From Agrypnia vestita (Eukaryota; Arthropoda; Insecta; Trichoptera; Phryganeidae): a DNA stretch of 64,000 nt. Both the position numbers and the translations under genes were made by a program. The notes beneath the pieces were generated by a model. The model was given only the letters and a program-made list of their open reading frames with translations. It was not told the origin of the DNA and made no database searches. The stretch is from NCBI GenBank assembly GCA_016648135.1, contig JADDOH010000462.1, forward strand, positions 1 to 64,000, written 5' to 3'. Positions within the stretch are counted from its first letter, which is position 1, and each line of letters opens with the position of its first letter. Shown here piece by piece: positions 1 to 10,080 of this stretch.

Positions 1-67
1 ATGACGAACAAAGAAATAGATGACGCGCGGAAGTCTGCCCGATCTTACGGCAGAAGCCCGACTGGTG

Positions 68-163
68 TGGTATCGCCAAGTCCCTAGCTCGACCCTTTTG
101 TTTATATCGCGGAGATTTTTATTATGTTAATATAAACAAAACTCTGGGTCGGGCGATAGGTAC
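68..163. repeat. Imperfect fold-back repeat
   Basis: The left arm (GTATCGCC, then CGACCC, then TTTTGTTTATAT) is repeated as reverse complement on the right (ATATAAACAAAA, GGGTCG, GGCGATA) with short internal offsets. It looks like a small inverted-repeat element. No target duplication was identified. Confidence 0.5.
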
Positions 164-237
164 ATGGCACAGGGTTGAACAGGTACCGCTACAGCGGTAA
201 TAAAAATACACATATGGAACAAGGTGTGCAAAGTCAT

Positions 238-400
238 GAAGTATACAACTTCTAAAAATTTGATAGATCTGGTAGTCTACCGTGGGTGGAGTTGGTGAAC
301 TTTAAATTGTGTAAAGTAATCACTTATATATGATAGGCCCTATGAACGCCCAAAAAGATTTCCATACCTACTTTCCCATATAAAAAATAGCTTTTTCTCT
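238..400 (-). mobile_element. Dispersed repeat family DR1, copy 1
   Basis: Reverse-complement matches occur at 9735-9920 and 19676-19838, and a partial same-strand match at 60113-60235. Shared landmarks are a stretch reading 'ggaagtctttgggtgttca' on the element's plus strand, a central 'agtgatcactt' and an end reading 'aatttttggaagttgtata'. There is no coding capacity. The class is unknown. Confidence 0.6.
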
Positions 401-523
401 ATGAGACATCGATAATATATCTTGATTAATGATGTCCCCCGGGGGATATAATCTGGTATTTTTGAAAATTTTGAACATTCTCTAAATATTCTGAAATAAT
501 GACAACACATATATTGTTTTCAG

Positions 524-639
524 ATGCTTGCTCCAAGATCCACTGCAGTGCTGGTAGAATTTGTGAGCTGAATGATGCTGGCGAAGCAGAATGCATCTGC
601 ATCAGGGAATGCCCTTATGAAATTGACGACAGAAGGAAG
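524..639 (+). CDS. SPARC: SPARC exon A: follistatin-like module
   Basis: The acceptor CAG ends at 523 and the donor is AAG|GTATGC. The exon enters with two bases of a split codon and ends in phase 0. It encodes the cysteine-rich start of the follistatin-like domain (KIHCSAGRICEL, then CICIRECPYE). The apparent ATG at 499 is intronic and is not a start codon. Confidence 0.95.
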
Positions 640-3600
640 GTATGCTCCATTTGTAATGGTGATAATAATAACAACAATAATATTTACGTTGGTGACGCTA
701 ACTTATCAAGTAGGATATTGAAGAATGCTCTGATACCTACATAACTCCTTTAGTTTGAACATATCTTGGCATGTTAAAGTTACTAGTTTATCATCTAGAA
801 TGTTGCCAAAAATCACCCATTGTTGCAACAATAATAATAATAATCTTCGGCTTTACATACCGCGGTGGGACATGGCCTGCACTGCCTTTCCGCTCTGTTA
901 GCCGCCACGTTCCTCGAATTGACTCAAGTCCCTAAGGATGGACTGTGCCAAGTCCCTTTCGGTACAGTCCATCCACCTAAATCTGGGTCTTCCTCTCCTT
1001 TCTCTCCCCTCTGGAGTATAGCAATCTTTTAGGTAGTGAGAGTGCTTCTTTTCGTTCTCTGTACTCTAGCCACCTGAGCCTCGAGATATACCTTAACTCA
1101 TATACATCATCATCGAGTTGGTACAGCTCATGGTTATACCTAGATCTCCAGGTGCCATTGTCGCAGGTGGGGCCGTAGATTCATCGCAGGATCTTACATT
1201 CAAACATGCTAATCCGGATTTCTTCGTCTTTTGTTAGGGCCCAAAGTTTCAGCAGCTTAAGTCATTACTGGCCTAATTATGGTTTTATTTAGGTAACTTT
1301 TAGTTTATCTTGATGTTAATCTAGATTTCAGCTGCGATTGGAGACTGAAATAACATCTGTTTGCTGCTATGATTCTTCTGCTTAATTCTTCAGAGATTAA
1401 TCCTTAACCACCTACCATACGTCTCACAGACCCCGTCGAATTGATAATCGTGAATATTTTTGCGCCCAAGTTTCGTACTAACTTGTTAGTTCCTGTATCT
1501 TTTCCCCGCACGCTTAAGTGTCGCGCAAGCGTTCGTACGTGCGTGCATTTGCTTCAGGTGAGTAAAAAACTATCGCAGGGGGTCTGAGAGACCTACGGTA
1601 GGTGGTTACGTAACTTTTTTTTAATCGTGTTTTTTATGGTTTTCGTTTAAAATGGCTCTTAGTGACAATAATATCGAGCCGTGTTTGGAACAAGATCTGT
1701 CATGATCATGTTGGGCTAGATCATGTATTGAAAGAAAGTTGTGCATCTGATTCCGAATACGAAGAGCCAACTGTACTAGGTGATAAAGAAAATTCTCCAT
1801 CCCAACATCATTTGTCTTCAATTTTATGTGGAAACGAAGAGTTTTCATCTGAAGATGATGATCTGAAATTCGATGGAGACCGTGGAAGAAGAATTATTTT
1901 GAAAGGAATTATTTTCGTTGGTCATCTGTCCCACCGTTTTTACGATTGATAACTTTGCAACATAATATAGTGGAGGGAAGAGAAGATAAAAAACCAGAGT
2001 GAGCTTAATTCTTTGTCTTGTTCACTGGATATTTGGCAGCATTTTTTTAATGACGTGTAAGCCTGAAATAAGAGGTATTGACAATTATTTATGATTAAAA
2101 GAAAAAAAATGTTGATTTTCATGTGCCTTCTTTTCTAATTAAGAGTTTTATATGTTCCTCAATAGAATTTTAATTAAAAACAAAACCATTCTTTATTTAA
2201 TTTTACCATTGTGAATTATTTTATTCGGGAGTCCCACAAACGTATGACAGGTGGTTGTGTAACAAAAATATATGCTAGGTGGTTAAGGGTTAATATTATG
2301 TGTGATTAGTGACCAAGGTAGACAAACTGCTCCACGGCCTCGAAAGTATAATTACATATATATTTACTTACTTATAAAGTAGGATGGTGTAGAATACTCT
2401 GATACCTACAAAATTTGTTTACTCTTAGTTATAGGCCTCTTTCCATTTCCATTCCAGGAGAAAGTAAATTGAATTAGTATGTGCAAGCCATGTGTACGAC
2501 TTCCATTGTTTCGCTGAGTTGATGTTTACAGGTATAAAGACCAACACAATGAAATAATGTGCCTCGTACGCATAGCTTATAGGTACGTACTAATTCGATT
2601 GTCTTTCTTAAATGGAAAGAGATCATCCATATTATATGGAGATTAAAGTATGAGACGACCGATGAATTTCTATAACTTTTATTACTACGTAGTTTCATAA
2701 TGCAAAATAATAAAAAGATAATAATAAAATAAAAGATAATAGTTTCTTAGTGCAAAACTATTGTTTGTGTAAAATATTATTTATGTAACTTGACCTATCA
2801 TGGATATTAGCGATTTAGTCAGTCCAGACAATAATATAGCTTCCCATGACAGTCCATATATAAAGGGATAACTTGTTGATTGTATTCATATACACACAAC
2901 TATTATGCATTCATTATAATGCTTCAGAGAAAAATGATATTTTTCGCAGAATTTAGATAGAGCTGTTCTTTGTTCAAATGCATCTGGCCAAATGTATCTG
3001 GTATCTAATATAATAATTACGAAGCTGCGTATAATTTAGTCCCATTTCGTGTATGTTCATATTTTATCACATTTTTTTATTTATAACGGAAGACACATTT
3101 AAATGCTATCAACATGGACTTCCTACATTATCACGGTTTGTGAGTCGTAAGATAGGATGCTATTTTCAATGGATGAGGTCATTTTTATAATTGTCTTGTA
3201 GAGACGTTGCTTATTTCTTGATAAGTTGTAAATATATGGAGTTATTTATTTTTATTTAAAAGTATCAAGTTCAATATCATGCAATATTTATTGGAAAATG
3301 CAGAATAAGATTTTATTCTTCTTTTCGTTCACTATGTGAATTACAATTTTTTTTAATTAGAGATGCGAACACGGAATATGTGTCACATCAATATTCTAAC
3401 TATTTTCAAGCTAAGCTAAATGCTTGTGCTATGAAAATAGGACTAACTTGCTGGTCTGGAGTGAGGTTTGAACCCGTGACCTTTGGATCACAAGGCGAGA
3501 GTCCTAACCACAAGACCAACAAGCTACTCTTTATTATCAAATGTCATTTGACTTTTTTTATTTAATTTAATTGCAAAATTTATTTATCTTAAAAATGTAT

Positions 3601-6600
3601 AAATAATAAAACATGATTATTATGTAATAAATTTTAACTAAAAAAATAAGCATTGTATGCTTAAATGACAATTTGACAGTCTTATGAGAAAATACCAAGG
3701 GAACGGCGCTTGCCAAACATATAAGTAGCGGGATTACTAGTCGATGCCTTCAAAATGTTTTAGATTTCTTAAAGGTGAAAGATTAGACTTAGGTATATGT
3801 ACATAAAAAAAAGAATTGATTAAAATGTATCTGCTTCCAGGTGTGCACCAATCACAATGAAACCTGGGGCTCGGACTGCGAGGTCCATCGCCAGAGGTGC
3901 TTGTGCATGGCGGGCCAGGAAGGCTGCAAGGGAGCTCAGTACAATCATGTCCAAGTAGACTACTACGGCCAATGCAGGGAGATGCCTGTAAGTCGGGATT
4001 CTACAGTTACATTAATCAAGATGATTTTTATATCATACTTTACTAAAACCAAGAAATGGAATGAGAGATGAGACATGTAACATGTATCACGTCTCATTCT
4101 ATTTCTTGCCGCTTGCTCTAATATGAGTTTAAGTAGTGTGGGGAGGATGACCACTTTAGCAAAAAAAAATGCCAAATTGGGTAGCAAAAGTGTAGAGCCA
4201 ATATTGCTCATAAAACGACCTTGAGTGTGTGGCGAATAAAGATAATTTTCTATTCAAACTTCAATAAATCAAATGAAAAAAGTCTCCCCCGAAGTTTTTG
4301 CTATTTCGTATTCTAGATACATACTCTGTATAGAAAATATATGTGAAAGTTGATTGTCTTGATGTATCCTACAAACATTATTTTCTTTCAAGGAATGCTC
4401 AGCTGACGAGATGGCCGACTTCCCCCGGCGCATGCGCGATTGGCTTTTCAACATCATGCGTGACCTGGCTGACAGGAAAGAGCTGTCTGAGCACTACCTG
4501 AAGATGGAAAGAGAGGCCGAGAACAACCTCAACCGCCGCTGGACAAACGCTGCCATCTGGAAGTGGTGCGACCTTGATGCCAATGATAATGACAGGTATA
4601 AATGTTGTCACAAATATAAGAAATTAAAAATAAGTCAAACTTTCATTTTGTTCAAAAATTAAATTTTTTAAATTATATATTATTTATATGAGTAAATATT
4701 TTTTAGTTGAAAACAAATTTAATTGTATTGTTTTTTAAATATATAACGCGACAAAGTTGCAGCCTTAATTATTTTAAAAAATTCTTTTAGATTCGTTTCT
4801 CGTCACGAGCTGTTCCCAATCAGAGCTCCACTCATGTCTCTGGAGCATTGCATTGGACCCTTCCTCAACAGCTGCGACACAGATGATGACCACCGCATCA
4901 CTCTCGCCGAATGGGGGAAATGCCTTCAGCTTGATGAGGTAACTAAATATATATAATTACAAGTTATTTATATAATTTTTTTTTCACATACAATAGGTAC
5001 GTATATACAGCATACTTCGAAACACCTCAACAACCAATCAGGCTTAATAAAGACCAAAAAAGTAAATAAAACTCAGAACTCCTGTACTACAAGCCGCCTT
5101 CAAAAGTTTTGTTATAATTTTTATAGTTATACATGCTTATATGTACGAAATCTTCTTCTTCCGCTTCCCATATCATTTGGGGTCGGTACTCCTTACTTTT
5201 CTTTTCCACGATTCTCTGTTCTGCACCATCGCTTTGTCCAACTGGGCATTCTTTAGGTGCTTCTCCACACTACTCCACCATGTGACGTTGGGTCGACCTC
5301 TACCTCTTTTTGTCTCATGTTTTTTGAGTGCTGTATGCATTGCATGATCTCCATGCCTCATGACATGGCCATACCATTTCAGTTTCAATTCCTTCACCTT
5401 TTCAGTAACAGGGATCACTCTAAAACTATCTTTGATATGCTCATTTTTCACTCTGTCAAGCCTCGTTATACCCCCAGACCGTCTGAGCATCCTCATTTTG
5501 CTGGTATGGAGTTTTGCTCGCATTCATTCCAGCATTCCGAACTGTAGATCATTGCAGGTCTTACTTCAGTTTTATATACAAAATCTATAGTCCTCCCAGA
5601 TACACGATTATCGCACTAAACTCCAATAAACTTGTAAGTACGAAATAAATATATAATTTATAATCTTGCAAAACCAGGACCAAGTATGTAATAAAAAACT
5701 ACATTCACCATGCTGTAATTAATTAGATGTTGATGGAAAATAATGATAAGAATATGACCAGGACATGTTGTGATTACTACAGAGCACTTCTTAAAGTTTA
5801 CAAAGAAACGCCAATGGGAAATTCGGAAATGAGTGGACAATGTTCCAAAGAATGCAGCGATGCTAAATTCTCTCTTGGGAAAGCTCAAGATAAAGAGGCC
5901 TGGAAGTTCTGCCAGCCATGAACCTAAAATGCCCTTAGAACCAACTGTCTTTTAAAAGGTTCCGAAGTGTTTTAAACTCAAATATGTATAAGTATAGGCA
6001 CGTAGGTATTTCCACATAAAATAAATATAAAATAATTTTTTTTTTTAAAGCAATATTAGAGTTGTGTATCCATAGAAATGAATGATTCTGAATTATGGGG
6101 GTGCCTCAGACAGTTATATAAAAATATGATTAAAACTTACAGTAGTAAAATGTGAAATTTAATAATTAACTCATTAATATTACACAGAGAAAAATAAAGG
6201 GAAATTGATCATATTTGAAAAGTGCAATAAATAGATTATAGATTTTTATTTTATTTTATGTAGATAAACTTAAATTAATAGAATTATAGTCTTTTTTTAA
6301 ATTTCTATTTGCATTGTAAAATTTATTTTCAAAGTAACTTTTGTTATACTTATCAGGAATATAATAATAAATGGTTTGTTAATTAATTAAGATAAATTAT
6401 AGAAGTCTCACACAGACAAATTTATGAAAATAAGAAACGTCTCTATAGGAATTCTTTATTTATCTTATTTAATTAATAATCCCTCTGGGGGAAAAATCCA
6501 GTAACTATGTTCTTAGAACATACCTACATATAAAAAATGTTGTTTTACTGTTCATTCAAATATTTTATCCCATTTTTTTAATCCTCGTTAAATATAATCT

Positions 6601-6691
6601 CATTGATATCATGAAATATTAATTAAAGATTTTGTTTTTTCAGGATGATCTGGATCAGAAATGTGATGACATCAATGAAGCCAATGCTTAG
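524..6691 (+). CDS. SPARC: SPARC (osteonectin/BM-40), five C-terminal exons, 5' end outside window
   Basis: SPARC is a secreted calcium-binding matricellular glycoprotein that binds collagen and, in insects, supports basement-membrane collagen IV assembly (known for the family). Exons are 524-639, 3841-3987, 4393-4595, 4791-4938 and 6644-6691, all with GT-AG introns and compatible phases, giving about 219 residues. In order I see the follistatin-like cysteine module (CSKIHCSAGRIC), the Kazal-like module with an N-E-T glycosylation site, the helical extracellular calcium domain (FPRRMRDWLFNIMRDL), a first EF-hand (DLDANDND to SRHE) and a second EF-hand (DTDDDHRITLAE), then the closing cysteine pair and stop. 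Insect SPARC is about 300 residues, so roughly 80 N-terminal residues, including the signal peptide, lie upstream. Introns are 3201, 405, 195 and 1705 bp, the two long ones loaded with transposons. No disabling change is seen in the exons. Confidence 0.96.
848..1255 (-). pseudogene. Degraded non-LTR reverse-transcriptase C-terminus
   Basis: Read on the minus strand across frameshifts, this gives the typical tail of endonuclease/reverse-transcriptase proteins: FECKILR, then IYGPTCDNGTWRSRYNHEL, LRWLEYRE, a lysine/arginine-rich 'ERKERKTQ' block and WMDC-like residues. It sits antisense in the long SPARC intron. Stops and frame changes make it inactive. Confidence 0.75.
1401..2289 (+). mobile_element. 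piggyBac-like element with TTAA duplications
   Basis: The 889-bp unit is flanked by TTAA at 1397-1400 and 2290-2293. Its left end reads TCCTTAACCACCTA and the right end, reversed, reads CCCTTAACCACCTA, so the termini are inverted repeats. A further 'taggtggtta' motif lies subterminally near 1600 and a related one near 2250. TTAA target duplication and CCY termini are diagnostic of the piggyBac superfamily. It keeps only a short coding relic and lies in a SPARC intron. Confidence 0.88.
1651..1949 (+). pseudogene. piggyBac transposase N-terminal relic
   Basis: A start at 1651 reads MALSDNNIEPCLEQDL and then hits a stop. The frame beginning at 1662 continues with CASDSEYEEPTVLGDKENS and an acidic SSEDDD run. 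An acidic, serine-rich N-terminus is common in piggyBac transposases. The catalytic domain is missing. The frame change suggests a small indel. Confidence 0.6.
2290..2431. other. SPARC intron spacer
   Basis: Short AT-rich intron sequence between the piggyBac-like element and the fold-back element. The phrase 'ctctgatacctac' also occurs near 728 in the same intron, a small duplication. Confidence 0.4.
2432..2623. mobile_element. Fold-back MITE family A, copy 1
   Basis: Ends read ATAGGCCTCTTTCCATTT and, inverted, GATCTCTTTCCATTT. The interior repeats 'gaattagtatgtgc' against 'gtacgtactaattc'. A second copy with the same arms is at 62179-62362. The structure is that of a non-autonomous inverted-repeat element. 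Confidence 0.7.
2624..3360. other. AT-rich SPARC intron, no feature seen
   Basis: Low-complexity AT-rich intron between the fold-back element and the SINE. I see no coding, RNA or bounded repeat here. Confidence 0.5.
3361..3527 (-). mobile_element. tRNA-derived SINE family C, copy 1
   Basis: On the minus strand the head carries a 'ttgtggttagga' A-box-like region and a degenerate GGTTCAAACC B box, followed by a body ending in 'tgtgttcgcat'. The same arrangement is on the plus strand at 7073-7267, and partial copies are at 10883-10990, 48667-48790 and 57650-57785. Transcription would be by RNA polymerase III from the internal boxes (family knowledge). Confidence 0.82.
3841..3987 (+). CDS. SPARC: SPARC exon B: Kazal-like module
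   Basis: A 147-base phase-0 exon between a pyrimidine-rich acceptor (CTTCCAG) and the donor CCT|GTAAGT. It encodes 49 residues starting VCTNHNETWGSDCEVHRQRC. It contains the conserved N-glycosylation sequon (N-E-T) and the YGQCREMP end of the Kazal-like module. Confidence 0.96.
4393..4595 (+). CDS. SPARC: SPARC exon C: start of extracellular calcium domain
   Basis: The acceptor is TTTCAAG and the donor is GACAG|GTATAA; length 203 bases, starting in phase 0 and ending after two bases of an arginine codon. It encodes the amphipathic helix DFPRRMRDWLFNIMRDL, the AAIWKWCDLD segment and the first half of EF-hand 1. Confidence 0.96.
4791..4938 (+). CDS. SPARC: SPARC exon D: EF-hands 1 and 2
   Basis: The acceptor is TTTTAG and the donor is GAG|GTAACT. 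Encodes FVSRHELFPIRAPLMSLEHC, then the second EF-hand loop DTDDDHRITLAE followed by WGKCLQLDE. Loop positions 1, 3, 5 and 12 are acidic (D, D, D, E), as expected for calcium binding. Confidence 0.96.
5148..5590 (-). pseudogene. RTE-like reverse-transcriptase C-terminal fragment, antisense in SPARC intron
   Basis: A 116-residue open frame (5523 down to 5173) reads MRMLRRSGGITRLDRVKNEH, then KWYGHVMRHGDHA, GRGRPNVTWW and QNRESWKRK. This is the standard C-terminal tail of RTE-type non-LTR polyproteins. Just upstream, in another frame, YSSECWNEC matches the usual YGSECW block, so the copy is frameshifted as well as 5'-truncated. It lacks the catalytic domain and cannot be functional. It occupies SPARC's last intron in antisense orientation. 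Confidence 0.88.
5727..5921 (+). other. Unrecognised cysteine-containing open frame in SPARC's last intron
   Basis: A 64-codon frame includes TRTCCDYYRALLKVYKETPM and ends DKEAWKFCQP, with five cysteines and an amphipathic character. I do not recognise it. The base before ATG completes an acceptor-like 'taattag'. It might be a fragment of a small-protein pseudogene, an exon captured by a transposon, or chance. There is no signal peptide. Confidence 0.3.
5922..6643. other. AT-rich remainder of SPARC's last intron
   Basis: Poly-T and AT-rich sequence with no recognisable gene or bounded element, ending in the branch region and acceptor of the terminal SPARC exon. Confidence 0.5.
6644..6691 (+). 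CDS. SPARC: SPARC terminal coding exon
   Basis: The acceptor is TTTTTTCAG. The exon encodes DDLDQKCDDINEANA and stop TAG (6689-6691). The cysteine should pair with the one in exon D (WGKC), closing the calcium-binding domain. Confidence 0.93.
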   Translation, partial: DDLDQKCDDINEANA

Positions 6692-6950
6692 ATGGCAGAT
6701 CTACTTAAATAATATAATAAATCATTATCGCTAGTTACGTATATTTTGGGTGCTGTAAAAATCATACCATATTCTTTTACGTTACATTTTGTAATGTCCT
6801 GCATTTATTTTTTACAGCTATTTTAAAATATTTTAGTTCTTTTAAAGAACCACTGCCATACTTTTACTGTAGACGCTAATTTGTAGAAACTTGAAGTTTG
6901 ATAGGTAGGTACTGTATTTTTATAAATAAAATTTATTAAACACAGTATGT
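6692..6950 (+). promoter_or_regulatory. SPARC 3' UTR with candidate poly(A) signals
   Basis: AATAAA occurs at 6716-6721, only 25 bases after the stop, and again at 6925-6930. The second gives a more typical 3' UTR of about 260 bases. Use of either signal is inference; transcript ends would decide. Confidence 0.6.
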
Positions 6951-7072
6951 AAGATTGTATTATGTATATTTTAAGTAGTCAACTTGTTCGAGATCTTGCG
7001 TGGAGATGGATGTCTTCGACTCTGTATTGTACCATCAGCCTCTTCATTGCTTTTTTACATCATGTGACATTC

Positions 7073-7267
7073 ACTTGCTGGTCTTGTGGTTAGGACACTC
7101 GCCTCGTGATCCAAAGGTTGCAGGTTCGAACCTCTCTCCAGACTAGCAAGTTAGTCCTATTTTCATAGCACAAGCGTTTAGCTTAGTTTGAAAATAGTAA
7201 GAATGTTGATGTGACACGTATTCCGTGTTCGCATATCTATTTAAAAAAAAAAAATAAAAATAAAAAA
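7073..7267 (+). mobile_element. tRNA-derived SINE family C, best copy
   Basis: The head contains 'cttgtggttaggacactcg' and a perfect B box GGTTCGAACCT. The body runs 'tagtcctattttcatagcac' and ends in an A-rich tail (7232-7267). It lies about 120 bases beyond the SPARC 3' UTR. This copy is the least degraded in the window. Confidence 0.87.
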
Positions 7268-7426
7268 CTAGCTCTACACAAAAACTGTAGATAATCATAA
7301 TAAATAGTAGGTATATATACTAAATTGTAATTAAAATAAAATGCTTATTTACAAACATGATCAGGATTGAATGTGATGACGATTTAATGCAAAAGAAATT
7401 TGCTGTCAGAGAAACAATTATGCCAA
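7268..7426. other. AT-rich spacer
   Basis: Nothing recognisable between the SINE tail and the next inverted-repeat element. Confidence 0.4.
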
Positions 7427-7578
7427 TAAGGCCCAATTGTTTCAAGTTGGATTAAAATAAAAGTTTGTTTAGAGCATAGATTTTTACGGAAACGGATCGT
7501 TTGATTGGTGGAGAACGCAAAAATCTATGCTTTAAATGAACTTTTACATTAATCCAACTTGAAACAACTGGCCCTTAC
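7427..7578. mobile_element. Fold-back MITE family B, copy 1
   Basis: Termini TAAGGCCCAATTGTTTCAAG and, inverted, TAAGGGCCAGTTGTTTCAAG extend inward for about 60 bases through 'gcatagattttt'. The unit is about 150 bp with no coding capacity. A diverged second copy is at 13052-13200. Confidence 0.78.
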
Positions 7579-7861
7579 TTGAGTATACACCATTACAAAA
7601 TTAAATGAATGAATGATTATTGGAGATGGCCATAATGATTACTGCCATATGTCAGTACTTATATACAAAATAAAAATTGAGTACAAATTTATTAGGGTTC
7701 TAAGTAGATCACAGATGCCCAAAGAGATCTTAAAGTCATACTATGAGGGGTATTTTTGCAAAAGTGACTTATTCCACCTGAATGTTTTGTTGGGAAATTG
7801 CAAAAAACCAATACAAGTATCAAAAATGTAGTTTTATATTGGTATTTTTTTTAGTAACAGA
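7579..7861. other. Spacer, no supported gene
   Basis: An open frame at 7613-7831 has AT-driven composition and no domain. I treat it as chance. Confidence 0.4.
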
Positions 7862-8080
7862 CTAGCTGTACACCCAATGAAAAATCATGGAACATAATTG
7901 AAGTATTATTTATTTATTTATAAACAAGACGTACACCTATGAGAAGTAATTTGGTGGGCGTGCCACAGTTACGTGTTGCCTGAAACATTATGTGTCACAC
8001 TATAAATATCTTAAGTTTTAATTCCAGCAAGTTACGAATTTACAGTCCGACAGACAGTCAACGAAATTATTATATTTAGA
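7862..8080 (-). mobile_element. Helitron-like non-autonomous element, copy 1
   Basis: On the minus strand it starts TC after A and ends CTAG before T, the Helitron signature (insertion between A and T with no target duplication). A short hairpin (ATGA-TTTT-TCAT) lies about 14 bases before CTAG. The 5' part 'aatttcgttgactgtc' matches other copies (17402, 19227, 54504). Confidence 0.6.
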
Positions 8081-8134
8081 TATAGGCGTTATTAATGGTT
8101 CGCATCACAGCTAAGCCCTGCTCTCACAATGTGT

Positions 8135-8170
8135 AGTATATATATATATATTATATATATATATATATAA
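8135..8170. repeat. (TA)n microsatellite
   Basis: A nearly pure TA dinucleotide run interrupted once by 'tt'. Confidence 0.9.
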
Positions 8171-8531
8171 GTTGGTTTCTTTCGCACTCAAAAAGGATTA
8201 ACAAAATTAAGCCATTTTGTATTGCTCTGAAAACAAAGTTTATTTTACTGGTTACAAGCTACATAAAATTATCTATAAGTTCCATCAACAATTATTAACA
8301 ATTTTACCTACCTGAAAACAAAGAAACGACATTCAAAGTGTATGCTTTAATAATATGTATTAAATTAAATTAAATCACTCTTATTTTATTTGCTAACTTT
8401 TTCAACCACAGCTGTCAATACAGTTTTGTTTTTTTCCTACCTTCCAAATTCAAATTCAATCTCATCTTACACTGTTAGGTAGGTGTGTAGTATAATTATA
8501 AATAAGTACTCAAAGGTAAAAACCATAGGGT
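8171..8531. other. AT-rich spacer, no feature seen
   Basis: No coding or repeat boundary recognised. Confidence 0.4.
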
Positions 8532-8955
8532 TACTATAAATATAGACTAGTCACTAAAAAACAAATCTGAGACTTCTAGTTTCTGCTGTCTTCTACTGCG
8601 TAGGTACTAAATGTATCAGTCAGGAAGAGATAGAAATTATTTTCATAACCACGTATGAGAAAGGGCAATAAAACATAATTTTTAACAACGAATGCATATG
8701 AAGTAAGTAGTGAATTGCGGAATTTATTCTATGGTATTTTTCTCTTTCTTTCTTATAGCGCAGCATACGTATAAAAGAGATACAAATATAAACAGGGTTG
8801 TTTATTGTATTAATATATACATATATCGCGCAGACATGTATACATTTTGAACACCCCTAGACCAACTCCCGTAATGTGCGTCTATGTTCACAGCAATTCG
8901 TGTTGTCGTTCTGTGTAGCAGATATTTTGGTTTGTAACTAGTCTATCTTTATAGT
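8532..8955. mobile_element. Inverted-repeat element with about 30-bp termini
   Basis: The left end reads ACTATAAATATAGACTAGT and the right end, inverted, ACTATAAAGATAGACTAGT, with similarity continuing into an 'aaaacaaat' stretch. The 424-bp interior does not code. Likely a MITE; the superfamily is undetermined because no clear duplication flanks it. Confidence 0.6.
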
Positions 8956-9059
8956 ACGTCTGTGGTAAAAACCTACACTTCTTTATCGACAGGTCTTAGT
9001 GCACTAACTTGAAAATTAAAGAAATGGTCATACATTTTCTTTACATATATATATTATAT

Positions 9060-9195
9060 TTTTGACAGGCCATGGATAAGTGGTGGTAGCTATGTTAGTT
9101 AATTGCCACGTTGCCGCCCGCACTTCGGATTTAGCCGTGAATTCCAGGAAGTTAGGGGACAGACAGGCAACGAAATTATTATATTTATGTATTAC
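9060..9195 (-). mobile_element. Helitron-like element, degraded copy
   Basis: The minus-strand 5' portion 'aatttcgttgcctgtctg' matches the family also seen at 7862, 17402, 19227, 35747, 54504 and 60840. The 3' end is not clear. Confidence 0.45.
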
Positions 9196-9307
9196 TTTAA
9201 AATGAATAGATTACTTTAATAAAGAATCATAAAATATAAACAAATATTAAAAAGTAAAAAGCACCGGAATATCTTACTCAGATAACACATGAAATAATAA
9301 CAGAAGC

Positions 9308-9580
9308 ATGGAATGCAAAGAGCCCAAAGTGATCCGGGGCATCAAGGTTGGGCATTTGAGATGGGCTGGTCACGTAATCAGAATGGACGACAACTACCAT
9401 GAAAAATCCTCACACTCTCCACAGCAAGTCCTGGTCGAAGAAGACCAGGAAAGCCCAAACTGCGATGTATGGACTCAATATCAGCGCTGATACATCCATA
9501 TTATGAAGAAAAAACTGGAAGACCAAAGCAACGAGAATCAAGGCCCACCCACCTATCGAGCTTATGATGATGATGAAAAA
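9308..9580 (+). pseudogene. Non-LTR reverse-transcriptase C-terminal fragment
   Basis: The frame reads KVIRGIKVGHLRWAGHVIRM then DDNYHEK, followed out of frame by an arginine/proline-rich block and a WRR-like region. These are the standard C-terminal blocks of endonuclease/reverse-transcriptase proteins. The segment ends with the repeated 'gatgatgatga' typical of such 3' ends. Truncated and frameshifted. Confidence 0.8.
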
Positions 9581-9734
9581 GATACTTACAATTTATGTTT
9601 GCAATAAGTCAGTTTTGCAAGATAATCTTGGAATAATGCTGTTTTGCAACCAACTGTCTCGGAATAAGCTGATATTGATATGCCAAAAATTTTTTTTACT
9701 ATTATTGTTATGTTGGTGATCAAGATATATTATA

Positions 9735-9920
9735 GACGCCTCATACAGATGAAATTATATTTTTTATGGGAAAGTGGGTATGGAAGTCTTTGGGTGTTCA
9801 TAGGGCTATTGTACGGTTGGCTTTAGTGATCACTTTACACATGTAATATTCACCATTTCCACCCATGATAGATTACCACATCTGTTGAATTTTTGGAAGT
9901 TGTATATATATTATAACATA
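9735..9920 (+). mobile_element. Dispersed repeat DR1, copy 2
   Basis: Matches 238-400 in reverse complement and 19676-19838 directly, from 'gggaaagtgggtatggaagt' to 'tttttggaagttgtatata'. It directly abuts the next tRNA-like segment. Confidence 0.65.
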
Positions 9921-9929
9921 TATATACAC

Positions 9930-10080
9930 CATTTCCAGTGGGTATGACACTGGCTTCCAACACCGAGGTTTCCGGGTTCGATTCCCGGTGAGATCACAAT
10001 TTTAACCTATATGATTTAACTGTTCGAAGAATATTTTTTCTTCTTCTGTATGAAGGCTTGAACTTTGTGGTGACATTATT
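9930..10080 (+). mobile_element. tRNA-like SINE family B, copy 1
   Basis: 'cagtgggtatgacactggc' followed by B box GGGTTCGATTCCCGG resembles a tRNA head. A related head lies on the minus strand at 50880-50965. Downstream body sequence 'tgttcgaagaatatttttt' recurs at 24974-24993. It does not fold as a complete tRNA by eye, so I call it SINE-derived. Confidence 0.6.

Larger units (their letters stand above)
1..523. other. Intronic DNA upstream of the first visible SPARC exon
   Basis: No exon is recognisable here. The stretch lies upstream of a splice acceptor at 522-523 and should be SPARC intron. It holds a fold-back repeat (68-163) and a dispersed repeat (238-400), listed separately. The preceding SPARC exons, with signal peptide and acidic region, are outside the window. 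Confidence 0.7.

Noticed and set aside
499..744. An 81-codon frame starting with ATG at 499 as a small gene
   Set aside because: The ATG is intronic. The real sequence is a SPARC exon beginning at 524 after CAG and ending at the GTATGC donor at 640; the tail after that is intron.
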